64,000 nucleotides of DNA. Origin: UBA4951 sp963616935 (GTDB lineage: Bacteria; Bacillota_I; Bacilli_A; RFN20; CAG-826). Below, in pieces: positions 18,169 to 26,711 of the stretch. The notes under the pieces were generated by a model. The model did no database searches and was not told the DNA's origin. It saw nothing but the letters and a program-made list of their open reading frames with translations. The stretch is taken from positions 203,350 to 267,349 of the forward strand of contig CAVEMS010000002.1 in the NCBI GenBank assembly GCA_963616935.1, given 5' to 3'. The translations under genes were made by a program, and so were the position numbers. Each line of letters begins with the position of its first letter. The first letter of the stretch is position 1.

Positions 18169-19898
18169 TTCCCTTCCTCCAATGAAGACGAGGCGAAATC
18201 GGCATAAAGAGGGGAGGTTTCGCGTAGCGCCTTGTCATCCCCTTCCGCCACGACTTGGCCGTTATCGAAGACCAAGATATCATCGCAATCCTTTAATGAA
18301 GAGACGCGTTGCGAGACGATGATCTTTGTCAATTCTTTTTTCTCTTTCAGGACCTTCCTTATTTTTTGCTCGCTTAGATAGTCGAGCGCACTCATGGAGT
18401 CGTCGAGGATCAATATGTCCCCGCCTTTAAGGAAGGCTCGAGCTATAAGAAGCCTTTGTTTCTGACCGCCACTGAGATTCGATCCGCCCTCATTTACCGG
18501 GTGATCCAGATATTCGGGGAAAGAACGAACGAATTCGTATGCGCAAGCGTCTTGGAGTGCTTTGACGATCTCTTCCTCGCTTGCGTCTTCTTTCCCAAGC
18601 AACATATTCGATCTGATGGTGCCTTTGAACAAAGATGGGCGTTGCGAAACAAAGGATATTTCCTTGCGAAGAGAGTCCAAATCATATCCTTTTAGCGGCA
18701 AGCCTCGATAGGATATTTCGCCTTCGCTTGGATCATATAGCCTCGTCAATAGGCCGATGACCGTGGATTTGCCACTTCCCGTCCCGCCGATAAGCCCAAG
18801 CGATTCGCCTTTCCTTAAGGAAAAGGTGATATTGCTTATGGCGTTCTTGTCGCCTTCTTTGCCATAGGTGAAAGACACATTCTCGAAGGAGATGATGGCG
18901 TCGCTTTCACCTCCATCTTTCTTTGAATACTTAGCTTCGTTTTGCAAAGACGGCTCGAGAGAGAGGAAGGAATCGATTCTCTTTTTCGAGGCGCTCGCCT
19001 TATTCAAGGAAAGAATGAGCCTAGAGAACATCGTCAAAGCGGCCAAGGAAGAAACTAGATAGGATATCAAAGAGACAATCTTACCGGTCGTAAGGCTGTC
19101 GTCGCCTAAATCTAGCCCGCCTATCCAAACGATGGCGATTAAGCCCGCATTGACGAGGAAAAAGGTCAAAGGATTCATGAAAGAGTTGAGTTTTGCAAGG
19201 GAAATCGTGTTTTTCTTATACGATTCGTTGACTTTTTCGAACTTCTTCTCTTCGAATTCCTGCTTATTGAATGCCCTGATTGGACGAGCCCCTTTCAAGG
19301 AATCGTTTCCAATGGTCGATACCTTATCGAGATCGCTTTGTATCGAAGCGTACCTTTTTGGCGATAAAACCATCACGAGCCCAATCACGAGGGCGCTAAG
19401 AAGGACGACGCCAAGGAAGATAAGGCCGGCGCGCCAATCGATGACGAAGCTTATGATAGTTGAGCCAAGGAGCAAGAAAGGCGGGCGGAAGATGAGACGC
19501 ATGAACATCATGACGCCGCTTTGCATGGCATAGGAATCGCTTCCGATAAGCGTCAAAACTTTCTCCCTCCCAAAGGAATCGAGCTGCTTTTCCGATAGGG
19601 AAGCGGATTTGTCGAATAACGATCTCCTTAGATCGTAGGAATATGATGAAGCGACGCTGGCGGCGAGATATTGGGCCACCATCGTGATCAAAAAGCCGAC
19701 GACGGCGAAGGAGAAAAGGAGAAGCCCAAGCTTCCACGTCGTGTCCCAATCGTTGTTTTTGATGCCGGAATCGATGATGTAACGCACTAAGAATGGCGAA
19801 GCGAGTTCCGTCACGCACTCAAAGAGCTTTAAGCACGGAGCCAAAATGACCTTGACGCGGTATTTCTTTAGCGGCGTCAGCGCGTTTTCCTTTTTCAT
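18165..19898 (-). CDS. ABC exporter half-transporter, degenerate-site subunit
   Basis: A 577-aa TMD-NBD protein. Walker A is GGTGSGKST and the signature is canonical LSGGQKQR, but Walker B reads ILILDDSMSALD (Asp in place of the catalytic Glu) and the switch is VSQRVSS (Gln in place of His). These are the usual changes in the non-catalytic half of heterodimeric exporters, complementary to the altered signature in the adjacent subunit. The N-terminal membrane domain has about six helices. The start ATG overlaps the stop of the Sel1 gene by 4 nt, with GAAGG upstream. Confidence 0.92.
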   Translation of the reverse strand: MKKENALTPLKKYRVKVILAPCLKLFECVTELASPFLVRYIIDSGIKNNDWDTTWKLGLLLFSFAVVGFLITMVAQYLAASVASSYSYDLRRSLFDKSASLSEKQLDSFGREKVLTLIGSDSYAMQSGVMMFMRLIFRPPFLLLGSTIISFVIDWRAGLIFLGVVLLSALVIGLVMVLSPKRYASIQSDLDKVSTIGNDSLKGARPIRAFNKQEFEEKKFEKVNESYKKNTISLAKLNSFMNPLTFFLVNAGLIAIVWIGGLDLGDDSLTTGKIVSLISYLVSSLAALTMFSRLILSLNKASASKKRIDSFLSLEPSLQNEAKYSKKDGGESDAIISFENVSFTYGKEGDKNAISNITFSLRKGESLGLIGGTGSGKSTVIGLLTRLYDPSEGEISYRGLPLKGYDLDSLRKEISFVSQRPSLFKGTIRSNMLLGKEDASEEEIVKALQDACAYEFVRSFPEYLDHPVNEGGSNLSGGQKQRLLIARAFLKGGDILILDDSMSALDYLSEQKIRKVLKEKKELTKIIVSQRVSSLKDCDDILVFDNGQVVAEGDDKALRETSPLYADFASSSLEEGK

Positions 19899-21283
19899 GC
19901 CATACCTTCTTTCTTTTTCTTCTCGAAAGCTTCCATCTCTTCGTCGCTCATATCGAATTCTTTATACGTTAAGACCGTCTTCTCTTCGCCTACGCCGTCG
20001 TTATAGACGAAACTCGCGCCAGAGAAATCTTGGCCCATGTTGACGTAATTGAATTCGGCCCCTGCCTTGAATTCAAGGCTTTCGACCTTCTCGAAAGTCC
20101 AGGTTATCCTCTTCTGGCCAAAGCCACAATAGCCGTTCTCGACGTCGAGAATAAGCGGCAAATGGGGATAGTCGATCGTCAAAGTCATCGTGCCGGTCGT
20201 TTTGTCTAAATCCGCGGAAACGATTTTGGCGTAGCCTTGGTAAACGAACGGCAAAACATTCGCGTTGATGAGCGAATCAACGAACGTCATCGTGTCATAT
20301 AAAGGCTCGACGACGTTATCGTCCCACTCCTTTCCGTAGATCATCTTGTAGGTTTTCTTGCAGAAACCCAGCATTCCTTTAGTCTCCGGCTCATCGCGCT
20401 CGACTTCCGATAACGAATCTAGCGAGAACAAAGCGATTAGTAGGAACGTCCGGAGCATATCGATATGCGTCTGTTCGGAGGAATCAGGCATTGGGACGCT
20501 CGAGAAAACTCTCACGCAAACCTCTGGCAAAACGGAGGTGAAACGCCCTTCGCTTCTTACGAACTTGCCAATGGCGTCGCTAAAGGCGCCCAAATAAGAA
20601 TTCATGGCGAACATCGTATCCTTTTTGACGAACATCCCGTCGTTAAAGCAATCGTTATAATGGAGGAATCCCATCATCGATCCGAGGGACATGGCCTTGG
20701 AATAGCAAACGAATGCGTCGGCGTATTGCTTTTTCTCTTGATATATCTCACCCAATTGGTCGAGCGCCAAAGGGTTCGTGGAGAGGCATGGCCTAGTGAG
20801 ATATTCGATCGCTTTGGCGTAGGAATGCTTCGTATACGGGCTACCATAGGCATAGAATTCACCAAGCGCATAACAAGCGTCGGCATCGTTTATCCTCACT
20901 AAATTTCTTAGATTCGCAAGATAAAGCATCTCGTTATATTTCGTATGGGCGATTTCCTTATTCTTATAGTGGCAGACGAATTTTCTGGCCTCATCGATCT
21001 TCGCCGGGCCGAAGCCCTTTCCGAAAAGCTCTTCTTTTATCCTAAGTTTCTCATCCATATCGGCGAACTTTATCCCCGAAGCGTCGCCTATGACCGACTC
21101 CGATCCGCATTTAGGGCATACAGCCGCCGTTTCCTCGCCATAGCTCACCCATTCGGAAACCTCTTTGGCGTCATATGTTTTCAAGCAGCTTAGGCACGTG
21201 CACTTCTCGCTTTTAAGTATTTCAGCATCGTTATCGAAGAAATGTTTTTCGACTTCTTCTGCTTTTTTGCTCATTTTTTTCAT
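19895..21283 (-). CDS. Zinc-ribbon Sel1-repeat protein
   Basis: A 462-aa soluble protein beginning MKKMSKKAEEVEK. The N-terminus has two CxxC pairs (CLSC near residue 29, CPKC near 56). The middle holds Sel1/TPR-like repeats (ACYALGEFYAYGSPY, then ALDQLGEIYQEKKQYADAFVCY), which usually bind proteins. The C-terminal third is beta-rich and not recognised. It heads the operon with the ABC exporter, lipoprotein and Vsr-like genes. A TAAAAT -10 (21291-21296, with TTGTTA 18 bp upstream) ends 7 nt before the ATG at 21283, without Shine-Dalgarno, suggesting a leaderless mRNA. The upstream in-frame GTG would lie upstream of that -10 box and is rejected. Confidence 0.75.
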   Translation of the reverse strand: MKKMSKKAEEVEKHFFDNDAEILKSEKCTCLSCLKTYDAKEVSEWVSYGEETAAVCPKCGSESVIGDASGIKFADMDEKLRIKEELFGKGFGPAKIDEARKFVCHYKNKEIAHTKYNEMLYLANLRNLVRINDADACYALGEFYAYGSPYTKHSYAKAIEYLTRPCLSTNPLALDQLGEIYQEKKQYADAFVCYSKAMSLGSMMGFLHYNDCFNDGMFVKKDTMFAMNSYLGAFSDAIGKFVRSEGRFTSVLPEVCVRVFSSVPMPDSSEQTHIDMLRTFLLIALFSLDSLSEVERDEPETKGMLGFCKKTYKMIYGKEWDDNVVEPLYDTMTFVDSLINANVLPFVYQGYAKIVSADLDKTTGTMTLTIDYPHLPLILDVENGYCGFGQKRITWTFEKVESLEFKAGAEFNYVNMGQDFSGASFVYNDGVGEEKTVLTYKEFDMSDEEMEAFEKKKKEGMA

Positions 21284-21382
21284 ACGGTGAATTTTAGCAC
21301 CGCGCACCCACGCATAACAACATTCGCATAGCGAAAAGAAGTGTTTTATGTCGGCGAGATTATATAATGTAATGGTTTTACC

Positions 21383-22459
21383 ATGAGCAAAGCCAAGATT
21401 CTTAGAAAAATACCGCTCCTATCGTCGCTGGCCGTCTTTTTGGTCGCACTTATACTTTTGCTCGTAGCAAGCCAAAAAGACCTGGAAATAGCCTCTTCCT
21501 CCTATAACCGACTCGATAAAGCGGCCCCTTACGTATCGGCAATCGCCGCGCTTCCCGGCTACCTTCTTTTCGCGATGTCTGGCTATATGATCACCTCAGA
21601 GATCAATGACGAGCCCTCGAAAATCAAAGACTTTCTAAGCGTCGTCCCGTTGATCGTCATCTCGATTGGCGCGGGCGCATTATACGGATACACGTCGATA
21701 AGCCGCCTGATTTCCTCGATTTATCTGGCCGTATCGATCGGCATCGTCTTGATCGTCGGGCTAACGATGCTATTCATGTGGCTATATGAGAAATACGGGG
21801 AAAAGGGCCCAACTGGCGTTGGGTATGTCCTTTTGGCGTCTTTCGCCATGGTCTTCCTATTCTCTTTCTTGTCTAATCTCCTCGTCATCCGACCATCGTA
21901 TAAGGGGCTACTCGAAAAAGAAAACGGAAGCGAGCTTTTCCTCGATTGGTGGAATTTCAAATCGAGCGATCCTGAATATTTAGAGAAAGCGGGTTTGGAT
22001 ATCGTTTATTTAAGGGGCGGCATCTCGCTAGATTCCTCTATATCCGCCTTGACGTTGCTATTGCCGCTTGCGTTGCCAAAGAAAATGAAGATGAAAGAGG
22101 CGATAGGCGCCGCTTCCGTCTTCCTTTTCATCCTTCTCTCGAGCATTTCCGAGCTTAGCGATGGCCGACACTATCTAAGCGAAATCGCTTGGGGTCTTAT
22201 AATCGTTTCGCTTCTTGCTACGCCTTTCCTATCAAATGAAAAGTTCTATTCTGGCGAATCCATCGCCATGATGGCCATAGGAAAAGGCGAGAAGGTAAGG
22301 ATGCATGGCGAGAACGCCTCCGCGAAAGCGCTCCGTCTTAACCTAGCCTCATCAAGCGAAAGGGAAATGAAGATGAGGAGAAAATACAACTCCTCGCGGG
22401 AATCCATATCGGCCTTTGCGCCCGCTAAAACGCCCATGAAAGGAAGAAAGAGGAAATGA
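21383..22459 (+). CDS. PAP2-like membrane protein with degenerate active site
   Basis: A 358-aa protein with about eight hydrophobic segments and a basic C-terminal tail. The region from about residue 165 to 275 aligns by eye with the three PAP2 phosphatase motifs, but all are altered. VIRPSYKG keeps the RP of motif 1 without the leading Lys. SLDSSISAL stands where PSGH is expected. ELSDGRHYLSE stands for SRx5HxxxD, with Glu for the final Asp. It is therefore probably not a standard phosphatase. TATAAT lies 14 nt before the ATG and there is no Shine-Dalgarno. It is first in a three-gene ATGA-coupled operon with a DUF1624 acyltransferase and an AMP-ligase. Confidence 0.6.
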   Translation: MSKAKILRKIPLLSSLAVFLVALILLLVASQKDLEIASSSYNRLDKAAPYVSAIAALPGYLLFAMSGYMITSEINDEPSKIKDFLSVVPLIVISIGAGALYGYTSISRLISSIYLAVSIGIVLIVGLTMLFMWLYEKYGEKGPTGVGYVLLASFAMVFLFSFLSNLLVIRPSYKGLLEKENGSELFLDWWNFKSSDPEYLEKAGLDIVYLRGGISLDSSISALTLLLPLALPKKMKMKEAIGAASVFLFILLSSISELSDGRHYLSEIAWGLIIVSLLATPFLSNEKFYSGESIAMMAIGKGEKVRMHGENASAKALRLNLASSSEREMKMRRKYNSSRESISAFAPAKTPMKGRKRK

Positions 22460-23412
22460 GCGGCGACAAGGCGATGTCCTTGCCACTTCGCATCCAAGAA
22501 AAGAAGTCGAAAAGGATATTCGAAATAGACTTCATACGCGGCATTGCCGTTTTTTTAATGATCTTGATACACGGCTGCTACACCTTTGGATACGGCTATG
22601 AGGCGATGATGGAATTCGAAGGGGGAGCGCCCGAATGGATCGAAGGAGGATCGACTTTCTTCGAATTCATCTTCCTTTCCGTCACCCAGCCAAACGGTGC
22701 CTTATCCGGGGGGATAACCTCGAGTTTCGCCATCGCAGGCTATAACCTCCACACCAATTTATATTGCCTTGAGGTTTTCTTCTCCGGCGCCTTTATGCTG
22801 CTATCCGGCATCTCGTGCGCCTTTTCGAAGTCGAACATGTCGCGGTCCGTCGATCTATGTTATTTGGCGATCCTTGCCACCATCGCGCTAGATTCCATCT
22901 CATATACCGGGCTAATCGACATCCACATATGGTTTGGCATATTGAATTCGATGTCGATTGGGCTCCTTCTCTATTCCTGCTTCGATCTTTTCTTCAAAGA
23001 ATGGTGGCATGACTTGCTTCTTGCCTTGCCACTAATCGTATTGAACGCTTTCGTGGTGCTTAGCGCGCACTCTAACGGCTATATGGATAAAATCGATCCG
23101 AAAAGCGCCAAGGATTTCGGCGATTGCCTCTATAACCTCATCGGCTTGTTGCTTGGCAGATTCCGTTATGGCGACGATTATTTTTCGCCTCTTAACGTCA
23201 CGATCGTGATTTTGCTCGGAGCCGCGATAGGGAAAACCCTATATAAGAACAAAAAGTCGATATTGCCGGACGATTTCCCGACGAAATGGGGAATGCCGCT
23301 CGCTTTCATCGGACGCCATTCCTTATTGATTTACGTCACCCACCAAGTCGCGATCTATATCATAATGATCGTCATGACGCTTTCTTTAGGAGCCAAGATC
23401 AAAGGATTATGA
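22456..23412 (+). CDS. DUF1624/HGSNAT-like membrane acyltransferase
   Basis: A 318-aa polytopic membrane protein. The N-terminal RIFEIDFIRGIAVFLMILIH block (R..EIDxxRGxA..LM..H) is the signature of the heparan-alpha-glucosaminide N-acetyltransferase catalytic family (PF07786, DUF1624), membrane enzymes that transfer acyl groups to sugars. About eight helices follow. The ATG overlaps the previous stop (ATGA) and has AGAGGAA just upstream; its own stop overlaps the AMP-ligase start. Together the three genes suggest acyl activation followed by transfer across or within the membrane; the acceptor is unknown. Confidence 0.82.
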   Translation: MSGDKAMSLPLRIQEKKSKRIFEIDFIRGIAVFLMILIHGCYTFGYGYEAMMEFEGGAPEWIEGGSTFFEFIFLSVTQPNGALSGGITSSFAIAGYNLHTNLYCLEVFFSGAFMLLSGISCAFSKSNMSRSVDLCYLAILATIALDSISYTGLIDIHIWFGILNSMSIGLLLYSCFDLFFKEWWHDLLLALPLIVLNAFVVLSAHSNGYMDKIDPKSAKDFGDCLYNLIGLLLGRFRYGDDYFSPLNVTIVILLGAAIGKTLYKNKKSILPDDFPTKWGMPLAFIGRHSLLIYVTHQVAIYIIMIVMTLSLGAKIKGL

Positions 23413-25010
23413 GGAAGATCAAATCGCTATACGACCAATTCTTCGAAACGGCGAGAAGATTCCCCAATAACATCGCGAGCATTTTCGAGAGGAAGAGAAT
23501 CAGCTACAAAAAACTCGATAGATTAATCGATCTAGCAGCTAGAAGGCTCCTATCGATCGGGGTGAAGAAAGGCGAAGTCGTCACTTTGGCATTGCCCAAT
23601 TCGATCGAAACCGTCTCCGTCTTTTACGCGATAAACAAAATCGGGGCCATCTCCTATAACATCCATCCCCTCTCGCCAGTCGACAAAGTCGTAAAAATGA
23701 TGGAAGGGGCCAATTCGAGGATTCTTTTGACCGTCGGAAAAGACGTCCAAGCCGATTATGGCGATAACATTCGAGCATTTGTCATAAACCCCTACAAATC
23801 CTCTTCAAAAATCAAATCATTAATCTTCAAAAGAAAAGCAAAAAAGCCTTCGAATTCCGTTTATTTTTCAAAAATAAAGCCGTTTTGCGGGGATTTTGCG
23901 AAAGAGGATATAAACGAAAACGACGACGCCGTATATCTAAACACCGGCGGGACGGATGGGAAGCCAAAGGTCGTCCGCTTGTCGAATAAGGCCATTAACC
24001 ACGTTGGCAAAAACGGCTATCAGTTAATCGGCGGTCCATATCAATCGATAAGGATTCTGACCGCCATCCCCTTATTCCACGTCTTCGGTCTTGAGATGGG
24101 CGTCCATACCCCTTTATCCTTTGGCGGCGCATCGGTTCTTATGCTTCGATTCCGAACTAAGGAAGCGATTAAGCACATCAAAAAAGGCGATAGCACGGTG
24201 ATTCTCGGCGTGCCTTCGCTTTATAACGCGTTATTGGCGCGCGATTCCTTTTATGGCGAGCACCTAAAGAAGCAGATAACGGCCTTCGTCGGAGGCGATA
24301 ACGTCCCCGAAAGCCTTTTGGAGCGTTGGAACCTGGCCATGAAGAATAATGGCAGCGAAGCGAGGCTCTACCAAGGCTATGGCTTGACCGAAGCTGGGGT
24401 GGTCGTCGTTAGCACCAAAGGGCATGACAAAAAGGGCTCCATCGGCACTGCGCTTCCAGGCGTCAAGATCAAGATACTAGACACCGCCACGAGAAAAGAG
24501 AAAAAGAACGGCGAATCAGGCGAAATAGCGATTGGCGGGCCCTCTTTGATGAATGCTTACCTAAACCAGACGAAGGAAAATGAAGAGGGATTCACCTATA
24601 TAGATGGGGAACGCTACTTCTTGACGAAGGATTATGGCTATTGCGACGAAGACGGCTTCAATTACTTCCGCCAAAGGATCAGGAGAATCGTCAAGATAAA
24701 CGGCGAGACGATTTGCCCTAGCGAAACCGAGGACGCCGCCCTTTCGTTGGAAGAGGTCTTCGACGCCTATTGCTATGGCGTAAGCGATGAGCGGAAAGGA
24801 TCGAAGCTAAGGCTATTAGTCGTCAAAAGGAAGGGCGATCACTTCGTAAGCGACGAAGAGGCGAAAAAGGCGATAATCGAGAAAATATCCTCTTCGTTAA
24901 CGGCCTCGCACCTACCAGAAAAGATATTCTTCGTCGAAAAGCTGCCCCGCACGCCGATTGGCAAAATAGACGTCAAGGAAATCGAGAAAAGAAAGGAATT
25001 CTTCGATTAA
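23409..25010 (+). CDS. AMP-forming acyl ligase (ANL superfamily)
   Basis: A 533-aa adenylate-forming enzyme, likely activating a fatty or other carboxylic acid. Motifs in order: YLNTGGTDGKPKVV (P-loop A3, with G for S), IPLFHVFGLEMG, YQGYGLTEAGVV (A5), KDYGYCDEDGFNYFRQRIRRIVKINGE (A7/A8 region) and PRTPIGKIDVKE with the C-terminal catalytic Lys (A10). There is no carrier-protein domain and none next to it, so the acyl group may go to CoA or directly to the neighbouring membrane enzyme. I start at the ATG overlapping the DUF1624 stop (ATGA, AAAGGA upstream); the longer upstream extension lies wholly inside that gene. Its stop shares TTAA with the convergent Nudix gene. Confidence 0.88.
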   Translation: MRKIKSLYDQFFETARRFPNNIASIFERKRISYKKLDRLIDLAARRLLSIGVKKGEVVTLALPNSIETVSVFYAINKIGAISYNIHPLSPVDKVVKMMEGANSRILLTVGKDVQADYGDNIRAFVINPYKSSSKIKSLIFKRKAKKPSNSVYFSKIKPFCGDFAKEDINENDDAVYLNTGGTDGKPKVVRLSNKAINHVGKNGYQLIGGPYQSIRILTAIPLFHVFGLEMGVHTPLSFGGASVLMLRFRTKEAIKHIKKGDSTVILGVPSLYNALLARDSFYGEHLKKQITAFVGGDNVPESLLERWNLAMKNNGSEARLYQGYGLTEAGVVVVSTKGHDKKGSIGTALPGVKIKILDTATRKEKKNGESGEIAIGGPSLMNAYLNQTKENEEGFTYIDGERYFLTKDYGYCDEDGFNYFRQRIRRIVKINGETICPSETEDAALSLEEVFDAYCYGVSDERKGSKLRLLVVKRKGDHFVSDEEAKKAIIEKISSSLTASHLPEKIFFVEKLPRTPIGKIDVKEIEKRKEFFD

Positions 25011-25405
25011 TATTCCTTCATTTGCCTAAGCAACAGATCGAAATCAGTCGATTGGGGGTATTTGTCGAGATCGCTTTCTTTAATCCAGAAAACCTCCCCT
25101 TCATCGCTTGACGATATTTCCCCTTCGAATCTATTCGTTTTGAATAAAAGAGAAAGGTGCCTGACGTTTTCGCTTGGAATATTCCATTCGAAATATCCGC
25201 AGGGCTTTAGATCATAGACCTCTAGCCCCGTCTCTTCCTTCATTTCGCGACGCACGCTATCGAGGACCGATTCATCTTTCTCCACATGCCCGCCCGGGAA
25301 GTTTATCCCCGGCCAATCCTTCTTTTTCCTAAGCTGCACCAAGAATGATCCGTCGTCCCGATAGACCATGCAAAGGTTTGTAAGAATCACTTTGGAATCG
25401 TTCAT
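25007..25405 (-). CDS. Nudix hydrolase
   Basis: A 132-aa MutT-type hydrolase. The Nudix box is intact: GGHVEKDESVLDSVRREMKEETG (positions about 35-57; G-x5-E-x7-RE-x2-EE-x-G). Size and the N-terminal VILTNLCMVYRDDGSFLVQLR resemble 8-oxo-dGTP diphosphatases, but the substrate cannot be settled from sequence. The promoter TTGAGA-17-TATCAT ends 6 nt before the ATG with no Shine-Dalgarno. Confidence 0.9.
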   Translation of the reverse strand: MNDSKVILTNLCMVYRDDGSFLVQLRKKKDWPGINFPGGHVEKDESVLDSVRREMKEETGLEVYDLKPCGYFEWNIPSENVRHLSLLFKTNRFEGEISSSDEGEVFWIKESDLDKYPQSTDFDLLLRQMKEY

Positions 25406-25456
25406 GGCGATATGATACGCCTTGAGAAGAAATCTCTCAAAACATAGAATGTGCGT
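25406..25456. promoter_or_regulatory. Back-to-back divergent promoters with facing -35 boxes
   Basis: Plus strand: TTGAGA (25422-25427), 17 bp, TAGAAT (25445-25450), 6 nt, ATG. Minus strand: TTGAGA (complement of 25435-25440), 17 bp, TATCAT (complement of 25412-25417), 6 nt, ATG. The two -35 hexamers form the arms of a 19-bp inverted repeat, so the promoters overlap and probably compete. Confidence 0.8.
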
Positions 25457-26437
25457 ATGAAGATTTTCTTATCCGAAAAAGAGAAGAAAGAATGGGCGAA
25501 GATACTTCGTTCCTTCGATATAACGATAGAGGAATCCGATTTCTGGAATGCCGTCTTATTCGGAGAAGTTCCTCAAAACGAGTGGCTAGCAAAGGCCAAA
25601 AGGCTTTCCGTTTCAGGCTATATAGACGATCCATACATGAATAATGTCCTTCCGTCTATAAGCGAAATAGGCAATATCTCATTACGCTACGAAAACTATC
25701 GGAAAAAGGAAGGATTCGTATACGACGAAATCACATATGATCCAGTAACTTACGAAGAAAAGACACCATTTGGCTATTTCGACGAAGAATTTCGCTATCT
25801 CGCCTTGAAGAAAGGCGACGCGACTTGGATGAGCGTCATACCGCACGAAATAAACACGATGAAGGAACCGATAGAAGAAGCGCGCGGCAAGGTTTTGACG
25901 TTAGGGCTTGGAATCGGGTATTACGTCTATAACGTTTTGATGAAAAAGAACGTCGAGGAAGTCACAGTCGTCGAGTACGACAAAGACGTGATCGAGGTTT
26001 TTAAGAAGCGCTTGCTCCCCTTCTTCCCTAACAAGGAGAAGCTAAGAATAATCGAAGGGGACGCCTTCGAATATCTCTCTCACGCCAAACCGTTCGACTA
26101 TTGCTTCGCCGATTTGTGGCATATGCCGGAAGACGGGCTTCCGATGTATCTCAAACTAAGAAAATATGAAGATACCTATCCGAATGCGAGTTTCTCCTAC
26201 TGGATAGAGAAATCGATGCTCGCTTTGATGAGGCGGTCGCTCATCGTCCTATTTGATGAAGAGATGAGCCAAGAGACGAAAGACGAAGACTATACGGAAT
26301 CCGAGACCCTTGGCGACAAATTGATAAACGCTTTGCACTTCCTTTTGAAGGACGCAGAAATTAAAAGCATCGCCGATTTGCGTGGATTTTTGGATATCGA
26401 TGGACTTAGGGAACTAGCCAAGAAGCTCGTTATATAG
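25457..26437 (+). CDS. SAM-dependent methyltransferase-like protein
   Basis: A 326-aa protein with a Rossmann-type methyltransferase core in its second half. VLTLGLGIGYYVYNVL (motif I) is followed by VEEVTVVEYDKDVIEVF (acidic residue binding the ribose) and IIEGDAFEYL, then FDYCFADLWHMPEDG. This resembles spermidine-synthase-like folds more than a specific methylase. The N-terminal 130 residues are unrecognised. The ATG at 25457 lies 6 nt after TAGAAT; the GTG two codons earlier directly follows that box and is rejected. Confidence 0.75.
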   Translation: MKIFLSEKEKKEWAKILRSFDITIEESDFWNAVLFGEVPQNEWLAKAKRLSVSGYIDDPYMNNVLPSISEIGNISLRYENYRKKEGFVYDEITYDPVTYEEKTPFGYFDEEFRYLALKKGDATWMSVIPHEINTMKEPIEEARGKVLTLGLGIGYYVYNVLMKKNVEEVTVVEYDKDVIEVFKKRLLPFFPNKEKLRIIEGDAFEYLSHAKPFDYCFADLWHMPEDGLPMYLKLRKYEDTYPNASFSYWIEKSMLALMRRSLIVLFDEEMSQETKDEDYTESETLGDKLINALHFLLKDAEIKSIADLRGFLDIDGLRELAKKLVI

Positions 26438-26438
26438 G

Positions 26439-26711
26439 CTATTTTGCGGCAAGCAAATCGCTTAGTTCCGGGTGTTTTTCGAAATAGGAGACGGCATAGG
26501 AGCAGATGGGATCGATTTTGAACCCCTCTTTCTTGGCTTTCTCAACGATCATCCCCAATAATTTGGAGGCGATCCCTTGCCCACGAAGAGAGGGATCCAC
26601 GTAAGTCTTTGTAATATGACAGACGCCGGATTCCATATGGAAAGACAAGGCCGCTTTCATAGTGCCTTCCACTTCGACGGATATCGTATCTTCAGATTCG
26701 ATGATTCTCAT
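26439..26711 (-). CDS. Small GNAT-type acetyltransferase (YjdJ-like)
   Basis: A 90-aa protein of the short GCN5-related N-acetyltransferase type (PF14542). It has the acetyl-CoA loop RGQGIASKLL preceded by ITKTYVDPSL, and the ending KEGFKIDPICSYAVSYFEKHPE is typical of this small subfamily. The substrate is unknown. The ATG overlaps the stop of the upstream exonuclease gene (ATGA), so the two form an operon. It is convergent with the methyltransferase gene, with a single base between the stops. Confidence 0.88.
   Translation of the reverse strand: MRIIESEDTISVEVEGTMKAALSFHMESGVCHITKTYVDPSLRGQGIASKLLGMIVEKAKKEGFKIDPICSYAVSYFEKHPELSDLLAAK

Noticed and set aside
23286..23408. N-terminal extension of the AMP-ligase
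   Set aside because: It overlaps the DUF1624 gene in another frame; the ATGA-coupled ATG at 23409 has a ribosome site and gives the normal start.
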